Translations under genes and position numbers: made by a program
In this document: positions 38,701 to 39,500 of the stretch, piece by piece
Layout of the letters: each line of letters starts with the position of its first letter
Position numbering within the stretch: position 1 is the first letter of the stretch
The notes under the pieces: generated by a model
The model's input: only the letters and a program-made list of their open reading frames with translations
Databases searched by the model: none
Told to the model about the DNA's origin: nothing
NCBI RefSeq assembly: GCF_964340395.1
Contig: NC_135549.1
Span: 18,673,842-18,713,341 of the forward strand
Length of the DNA: 39,500 bases
Direction: 5' to 3'
Origin: Glandiceps talaboti
Lineage: Eukaryota; Hemichordata; Enteropneusta; Spengelidae

Positions 38701-38741
38701 GTGGGGTTGCCATGCCAATAGCCCCTGGATTCAGATCATTC
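14261..38741 (-). CDS. NACHT and WD repeat domain protein (NWD1/NWD2-like), 17 exons, 5'-partial
   Basis: Large cytosolic STAND-class NTPase. Exons, 5' to 3' on the - strand: 38596-38741, 34917-35119, 32469-32823, 30617-31702, 30179-30377, 28666-28869, 27652-27763, 27090-27242, 26006-26151, 24963-25195, 23586-23711, 19328-19533, 18541-18783, 17864-18029, 16642-17516, 15633-15716, 14261-14509. All junctions are GT-AG and all phases join, giving about 1594 codons and a TGA stop. Domains: DUF4062-like start ([18 protein letters not shown]...VVDMRWGV), NACHT with Walker [10 protein letters not shown] and Walker [12 protein letters not shown], winged-helix and helical linker, then about 14 WD40 repeats. 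Human NWD1 is about 1560 and NWD2 about 1740 residues, so only the extreme N-terminus is missing. NWD1 is reported to act in androgen-receptor signalling and purinosome assembly; that this protein does so is not shown. The - strand acceptor before 38741 needs a further upstream exon. Confidence 0.93.
15256..15395. repeat. (GACA)n microsatellite
   Basis: About 140 bp of gacagaca units with interruptions, in an intron of the NWD-like gene. Open frames here are repeat artefacts. Confidence 0.95.
15633..15716 (-). CDS. NWD-like exon: last WD repeat
   Basis: An 84-nt exon encoding [20 protein letters not shown], then LSSAASDK, which continues into QVKLYRV of the last exon and so completes WD repeat 14. 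Acceptor cttttctgacag, donor gtatgg, phase 0. Confidence 0.9.
16642..17516 (-). CDS. NWD-like exon: WD repeats 7-13
   Basis: A single 875-nt exon with seven WD-type repeats, from [20 protein letters not shown] through [20 protein letters not shown] to [20 protein letters not shown] and [18 protein letters not shown]. Acceptor ttttgccaacag, donor gtaggt, phase 0. Open frames on the + strand across it are shadows. Confidence 0.96.
17676..17735. repeat. Copy of a segment also present at about 33187
   Basis: ctctccagaactcaaagttta, then a diverged part and cagagtggg, matches ctctccagaacccaaagttta...ggagtgg at 33190-33237. Probably a fragment of the same interspersed element. Confidence 0.5.
17864..18029 (-). 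CDS. NWD-like exon: WD repeat 6
   Basis: Encodes [20 protein letters not shown], then [20 protein letters not shown] and [15 protein letters not shown]. Acceptor tattaaattacag. The donor gtcggt is non-consensus after GT but joins in phase with GHDGTID of the next exon. Confidence 0.9.
18073..18176. repeat. (CAAT)n microsatellite
   Basis: About 25 uninterrupted atca/atc-frame units, nearly perfect, in an intron of the NWD-like gene, followed by degenerate units to about 18230. Confidence 0.96.
18541..18783 (-). CDS. NWD-like exon: WD repeats 4-5
   Basis: Encodes [20 protein letters not shown], the strong repeat [26 protein letters not shown], and [21 protein letters not shown]...WD spacing is canonical. 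Acceptor tttgaaaacag, donor gtaagt, phase 0. Confidence 0.94.
18861..18891. repeat. (GGGGA)n purine tract
   Basis: Five GGGGA-type units, all purine on the + strand. Confidence 0.85.
18898..19410 (-). repeat. Tandem copies of exon tail plus donor (19328 donor), 5 copies
   Basis: The segment ending ctgtagatggcatcaatata-agt/gtaagt occurs at the true exon (about 19321-19410) and, diverged, at about 18898, 18990, 19102 and 19207. Spacing is about 90-115 bp. The copy at 19102 keeps a full gtaagt donor; others have gtacgt, gtaact or gtaatg. Confidence 0.85.
19328..19533 (-). CDS. NWD-like exon: WD repeats 2-3
   Basis: Encodes [20 protein letters not shown], then [20 protein letters not shown] and a repeat ending [13 protein letters not shown]. 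Acceptor ctgctatttcag, donor gtaagt, phase 0 exit. The exon tail and donor are tandemly repeated downstream (18898-19327). Confidence 0.93.
20610..20735. mobile_element. Short foldback (MITE-like) element, copy 2
   Basis: The left arm gtctgtaaggtacgcc (from 20611) pairs with a right arm containing atcttacagtctag (to 20733). The interior holds ctcacagttggg...ggtgaggggtgagggc. Termini and GC-rich content resemble 5964-6090. Confidence 0.5.
21278..21292 (-). CDS. Candidate 15-nt microexon of the NWD-like gene
   Basis: On the - strand, acceptor atcattgcag, then gtagtggagacatag, then donor gtaagaat. The length is a multiple of three and both flanking exons meet in phase 1, so inclusion would insert five residues (about GSGDI) in the loop between WD repeats 1 and 2 without a frame change. 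Splice-site quality is good, but nothing else supports it, so it may be chance or optional. Confidence 0.35.
   Translation of the reverse strand, partial: VVET
21448..21474. repeat. C-rich tract
   Basis: Run of cccccctcccccccccccctcc in the intron between WD exons. Confidence 0.9.
22020..22400. mobile_element. 361-bp foldback element with 10-bp flanking direct repeats
   Basis: Near-full-length inverted repeat (22030-22390). The outer arms start gactctctcacagtcctcgg and stay near-identical for about 70 bp; the inner arms share tgcgacactccgtgttttcgc and meet at a short cccgggcc centre. Flanked by acacaacact at 22020-22029 and 22391-22400. Long matching TIRs with a 9-11 bp target duplication fit a Mutator-like (MULE) non-autonomous element. 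Open frames here are not genes. Confidence 0.85.
22401..23102. other. Intronic stretch, nothing recognised
   Basis: AT-rich intron sequence of the NWD-like gene with no exon, element or repeat that I could support. Confidence 0.5.
23110..23182. repeat. (CAGCC)n-type pentamer repeat
   Basis: acaacacaac units grade into about ten cagcc units, a compound imperfect satellite in the intron after WD repeat 1. Confidence 0.9.
23458..23610 (-). repeat. Tandem copies of exon tail plus donor (23586 donor), 3 copies
   Basis: tatctaga..tacatttaccagaacg...gcctg(c/t)agtgtaatga occurs at about 23458-23512 and 23513-23563, and the true exon end is at about 23564-23610. In - sense each copy reads ctgcaggccc...ttctg/gtaaa, so each keeps the gtaaa donor. 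Confidence 0.9.
23586..23711 (-). CDS. NWD-like exon: WD repeat 1
   Basis: Encodes [20 protein letters not shown], then [23 protein letters not shown]. This is a complete WD40 repeat with RD...VRVW. Acceptor tttttttcctcag, donor gtaaat. The tail and donor recur twice more in the intron. Confidence 0.92.
24868..24950 (-). repeat. Diverged duplicate of the tail of exon 24963-25195
   Basis: In - sense it aligns over about 85 nt with the exon's end: gacataaccactgtg... ccacagtgggcttg...ggaagtcctttcaga...ctgattggaca against gacatcgccactctc...ccacagcggggctg...ggaggtcctctcaga...ttaattggaca. It lies 12-95 nt into the intron. The original donor is not preserved; gtagg follows. Confidence 0.85.
24963..25195 (-). 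CDS. NWD-like exon: linker into first WD repeat
   Basis: Encodes [20 protein letters not shown], then [20 protein letters not shown] and a stretch ending [13 protein letters not shown]. The final TTLIGHQ begins WD repeat 1. Acceptor tttttttaaacag, donor gtaatt. A partial copy of its last ~85 nt lies at 24868-24950. Confidence 0.93.
26006..26151 (-). CDS. NWD-like exon: helical linker
   Basis: Encodes [20 protein letters not shown], then [20 protein letters not shown] and VSLISGAI. The 'NFDFLxAxxxGLSVxDLLEDL' pattern recurs in NWD1/2. Acceptor ttgcatctcag, donor gtgaga, phase 2 exit. Confidence 0.9.
26480..26620 (+). repeat. Possible retroelement 3' tail fragment
   Basis: A T-rich stretch ends with actgaaataaaccaaactcaac, an AATAAA followed by A-rich short repeats, as at retroposon ends. 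No coding remnant seen next to it. Weak. Confidence 0.25.
27090..27242 (-). CDS. NWD-like exon: [11 protein letters not shown]
   Basis: Encodes [20 protein letters not shown], then [20 protein letters not shown] and [11 protein letters not shown]. YNxRKLxELPYHLL is typical of the helical linker preceding the WD repeats in NWD proteins. Acceptor attggcag, donor gtaata. Confidence 0.92.
27487..27625. repeat. (CATC)n, then (GACC/GATC/CAAT)n compound microsatellite
   Basis: catc units to about 27545, ccgaccgaccggctgaccgg, then gatcgatc and caatcaat units to about 27622. It lies just inside the intron beyond the donor at 27652. Confidence 0.92.
27652..27763 (-). CDS. NWD-like exon: [11 protein letters not shown]
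   Basis: A 112-nt exon encoding [20 protein letters not shown], then [17 protein letters not shown]. The HxxLAxFFxGxW motif matches NWD-family linkers. Acceptor ttttctgtctacag, donor gtaaaa, phase 0 exit. Confidence 0.9.
28247..28442. repeat. (GACA)n microsatellite with GGCA variants
   Basis: Nearly 200 bp of gacagaca with caggcag interruptions in an intron of the NWD-like gene. The long open frames on both strands (SVCL/DRQT) are artefacts. Confidence 0.96.
28482..28740 (-). repeat. Tandem copies of exon tail plus donor (28666 donor), 4 copies
   Basis: The true exon end (from 28661: ctcacctatggtagagcgcc attacagttttaccactggca) is repeated at about 28606 (ctcgtctatagttgagtggc), 28548 (ctcacctaaagcagagtgcc) and 28485 (tttcctattgtagagtgcc), each with the following cat...ccactggca/tgtctgtt part. 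The period is about 58-65 bp. Confidence 0.92.
28666..28869 (-). CDS. NWD-like exon: [13 protein letters not shown]
   Basis: Encodes [20 protein letters not shown], then [20 protein letters not shown] and [20 protein letters not shown]. The NGLTExELxDVLSxDxEVL and RIPPLLWxRLxxDL patterns match NWD1/2. Donor gtgagt-like. Its 3' end and donor are duplicated three more times downstream. Confidence 0.95.
28932..28968. repeat. Interspersed segment shared with 32938-32974
   Basis: ttgatattgagtcaacaa, then ataatgactcccatt, is shared almost exactly with 32938-32974 next to the foldback there. Confidence 0.6.
29285..30125 (-). mobile_element. LINE (non-LTR retrotransposon) 3' fragment, pseudogenic
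   Basis: The - strand carries the C-terminus of a LINE ORF2: ...[45 protein letters not shown], and the zinc-knuckle-like [18 protein letters not shown]. The frame breaks near 29947, and the upstream part ([10 protein letters not shown]) is in another frame. The end has a 3' UTR with ggcctgtagtgataataaac and a short ATT-repeat tail at 29280-29310. Inserted in the intron between 28869 and 30179, in the same sense as the host gene. Confidence 0.88.
30179..30377 (-). CDS. NWD-like exon: post-NACHT helical/winged-helix segment
   Basis: Encodes [20 protein letters not shown], then [20 protein letters not shown] and [20 protein letters not shown]. The QPLFLKLxxxxAxxW pattern is usual just after the NACHT domain in NWD and TEP1 proteins. 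Acceptor gtacttctacag, donor gtaaga. Confidence 0.92.
30617..31702 (-). CDS. NWD-like exon: NACHT NTPase domain
   Basis: The largest NACHT exon (1086 nt). It starts [20 protein letters not shown], includes an FRGRED motif before the P-loop, Walker [13 protein letters not shown] (about 31150-31185), the sensor-like [11 protein letters not shown], and Walker [15 protein letters not shown] (about 30860-30905). The key Lys, Thr and Asp residues are intact, so ATP binding is likely retained. Donor gtaaga, phase 1. Confidence 0.96.
31926..32400 (+). mobile_element. LINE 3' fragment, pseudogenic, opposite strand
   Basis: On the + strand, [31 protein letters not shown] then a stop (to about 32021), followed after a frame shift by [28 protein letters not shown] and a tail ending FRIRDSI with TGA at 32199-32201. 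This is the usual end of CR1/L2-like ORF2 proteins (NVPxExRxC...EVExExHF, then FIxxMS...). A 3' UTR-like stretch follows, antisense to the host gene. Confidence 0.75.
32469..32823 (-). CDS. NWD-like exon: [10 protein letters not shown] and EWY segment
   Basis: Encodes [20 protein letters not shown], a [20 protein letters not shown] stretch and a helical end ([20 protein letters not shown]). [11 protein letters not shown] followed by WYxxDxNAxPPxYxLQP is characteristic of the NWD family. Acceptor ttctaaacag, donor gtaaat, phase 1 exit. Confidence 0.94.
32938..33240. mobile_element. Foldback element with ~50-bp arms
   Basis: The left arm ttagcaggcatacatattta ttagatgcacactgaatattcatga (33038-33082) pairs with a right arm from about 33115 to 33165. 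Weaker pairing extends outward to tctggagagt (about 32989) and ctctccaga (about 33190). Ends similar to its flanks occur at 28932 and 17676, so it is probably a member of an interspersed non-autonomous family. Confidence 0.75.
33241..34500. other. Intronic stretch, nothing recognised
   Basis: Part of the 2.1-kb intron between exons 32469-32823 and 34917-35119. AT-rich, no coding or repeat structure that I can support. Confidence 0.5.
34602..34730. repeat. (GACA)n then (CA)n compound microsatellite
   Basis: About nine gaca units, then imperfect acatgcacacatgtacacat and a CA run. Open frames here are artefacts. Confidence 0.93.
34917..35119 (-). CDS. NWD-like exon: DUF4062 core
   Basis: Joins in phase to complete FGD, then [37 protein letters not shown] and [30 protein letters not shown] and LREIxxCQ are hallmarks of NWD1/NWD2 and TEP1 N-terminal regions. 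Acceptor cttgtatacag, donor gtaagt. Confidence 0.95.
35648..35769. repeat. (TTTA)n-(TTCA)n compound microsatellite
   Basis: tttattta units to about 35710, then about 14 attc units to 35769. A shorter attc run recurs at 35800-35813. Confidence 0.95.
36310..36600. repeat. ~60-bp minisatellite, about five imperfect copies
   Basis: The core caatacattacacatgtatg, then aaaccagcaactagtgttagtttccaa, recurs from about 36330 to 36595 with substitutions and small indels. It lies in the first seen intron of the NWD-like gene. Confidence 0.85.
36601..37735. other. Intronic stretch, nothing recognised
   Basis: Very AT-rich part of the 3.5-kb intron between 35119 and 38596. No exon or element seen. Confidence 0.5.
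37738..37866. mobile_element. Small foldback (MITE-like) element
   Basis: tgtattgataagaccatag at the left end pairs with ctatggtcttcactgataca at the right end (37842-37862). An inner perfect hairpin tagaccctacccgtgtaggg lies near the left arm. About 125 bp in an intron. Confidence 0.6.
38402..38463. repeat. (GACT)n microsatellite
   Basis: About ten gact units, then gtct units, just downstream (- sense) of exon 38596-38741. Confidence 0.95.
38596..38741 (-). CDS. NWD-like exon: DUF4062 start ([11 protein letters not shown])
   Basis: Encodes [20 protein letters not shown] ... [18 protein letters not shown]. The [10 protein letters not shown] motif begins the DUF4062 region of NWD and TEP1-type proteins. 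Acceptor ttttgttctag and donor gtaggt. It enters with one base of a split codon, so a coding exon or start lies further 5'. The ATG inside (GMAT) could be an alternative start. Confidence 0.88.
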
Positions 38742-39138
38742 CTAGAACAAAAACCGTTACAATAATCAAGATATGTAAAGGTATCACACAGATATATTTA
38801 TATTTTGCAAGTGTCAATTTATAGGATTAAATTGAAAAATAGTTGAGTCATACTAACCGGCTTATTATAACTTATAATTATATAAGATTGTGAAAATAAC
38901 GGTTCTGGGCACGTTGATAGGTTTAAGAACGTGTTACAAAATATCTCTCACAGTTATGGGTTCTGATGTTTCCGCCTCAGTAGATGTATTCCTAATAGTT
39001 TTACGAGATACGTAATTGTCCACGCCTTTTTGTTGATTCCTCCTGAACGTTCAGGGTTCAGTGCATAGTGCTGGACGACTCCAAGTACCACGAACATTGT
39101 ACGTTACCAACCGGATATCGAACTTCCAAGTATCTTAC

Positions 39139-39195
39139 CTTTCTTTTTACGACATTGCATCTTCCGTTTATGGTTCTTTTCTTGTGACAATTCCG
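39139..39195 (-). other. Exon-like 57-nt segment, unassigned
   Basis: On the - strand, acceptor aataaatcag, an open 19-codon stretch (RNCHKKRTINGRCNVVKRK) and donor gtaaga. RTINGRCN resembles the start motif of animal haem peroxidases, but the usual following NL is absent and there is no supporting neighbour. Probably chance. Confidence 0.15.
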
Positions 39196-39339
39196 CTGAT
39201 TTATTATTTGTACCTCTTCGACCCTCCTGGTGTAACCAAGGGATTTCATAGCCTTGTAATGGAACACTGTGGGTTTTCACTTGTAAGAAGGCATTATTTG
39301 AGAGTACAATAAAATCTCTTTTTGGTATTGATATGCAAA

Positions 39340-39500
39340 CCAGCTAAACTGTCAATAGTCTCCAAGCCAATACGCACAACAACATAACAAGTGTTTTGCA
39401 TATCGGTGTCATCTGACAAACAGTGACAGACTTGTCATATAACACTGAGAGACACGCCACCTCCGGACACACCAAATACAATGCTCCGTTTAAGTTCAAT
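39340..39500 (-). pseudogene. Degraded NACHT P-loop fragment at window edge
   Basis: The - strand from 39500 reads ELKRSIVFGVSGGGVSLS, aligned at DNA level (roughly three quarters identical over about 50 nt) with the NACHT exon's [13 protein letters not shown] region at about 31150-31200. The P-loop Lys is lost (K to V position). After a stop and frame shift, DTDMQNTCYVVVRIGLETI resembles the [15 protein letters not shown] part. It may be a pseudogene paralogue continuing beyond the window. Confidence 0.55.

Noticed and set aside
38596-38741. Treating the GMATPPP methionine as the certain start of the NWD protein
   Set aside because: A good acceptor precedes the exon and it enters mid-codon, so a further 5' exon is likelier; the ATG remains only an alternative.

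Overview
The window is animal nuclear DNA: AT-rich, with long introns, GT-AG splice junctions, abundant tetranucleotide microsatellites, LINE and SINE remnants and foldback elements. The two genes, the intron density and the repeat content suggest a marine invertebrate (deuterostome or lophotrochozoan). I cannot name the species. Nothing points to bacteria, a plasmid or a virus.

Left part (1-10.4 kb, + strand): the gene for CXXC finger protein 1 (CXXC1/CFP1), the CpG- and H3K4me3-reading subunit of the SETD1/COMPASS histone H3K4 methyltransferase. Thirteen exons (2910-10153) join in phase from the second half of the PHD finger to a stop codon. The exon(s) with the first PHD zinc ligands were not found and probably lie upstream of the window.

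Middle (10.4-14.2 kb): the tail-to-tail junction of two convergent genes. It holds a tRNA-headed SINE, candidate poly(A) signals for both strands and a ten-copy ~63-bp minisatellite.

Right part (14.26-38.74 kb, - strand): a NACHT-WD40 STAND protein gene of the NWD1/NWD2 family. Seventeen exons join in phase (about 1594 codons): an N-terminal DUF4062 'ISSTF' region, a NACHT NTPase with intact Walker A and B, a helical linker, about 14 WD40 repeats (two seven-bladed propellers) and a C-terminus ending CTVL (possible CaaX box or PDZ ligand). The 5' end is beyond what I could find. At the far right edge a degraded P-loop stretch on the same strand suggests a second NACHT gene or pseudogene, so this may be the edge of a tandem NACHT-WD cluster.

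The most unusual signal is in the second gene. At four of its splice donors (28666, 24963, 23586, 19328) the exon tail plus donor site has been tandemly duplicated into the intron, 2 to 5 copies, giving rows of decoy or alternative donors. A phase-neutral 15-nt candidate microexon (21278-21292) lies in one WD intron. The introns also carry two LINE 3' fragments, a 361-bp foldback element with 10-bp flanking direct repeats, and several smaller hairpin elements, some in more than one copy. The two genes are functionally unrelated as far as known; their adjacency is positional.
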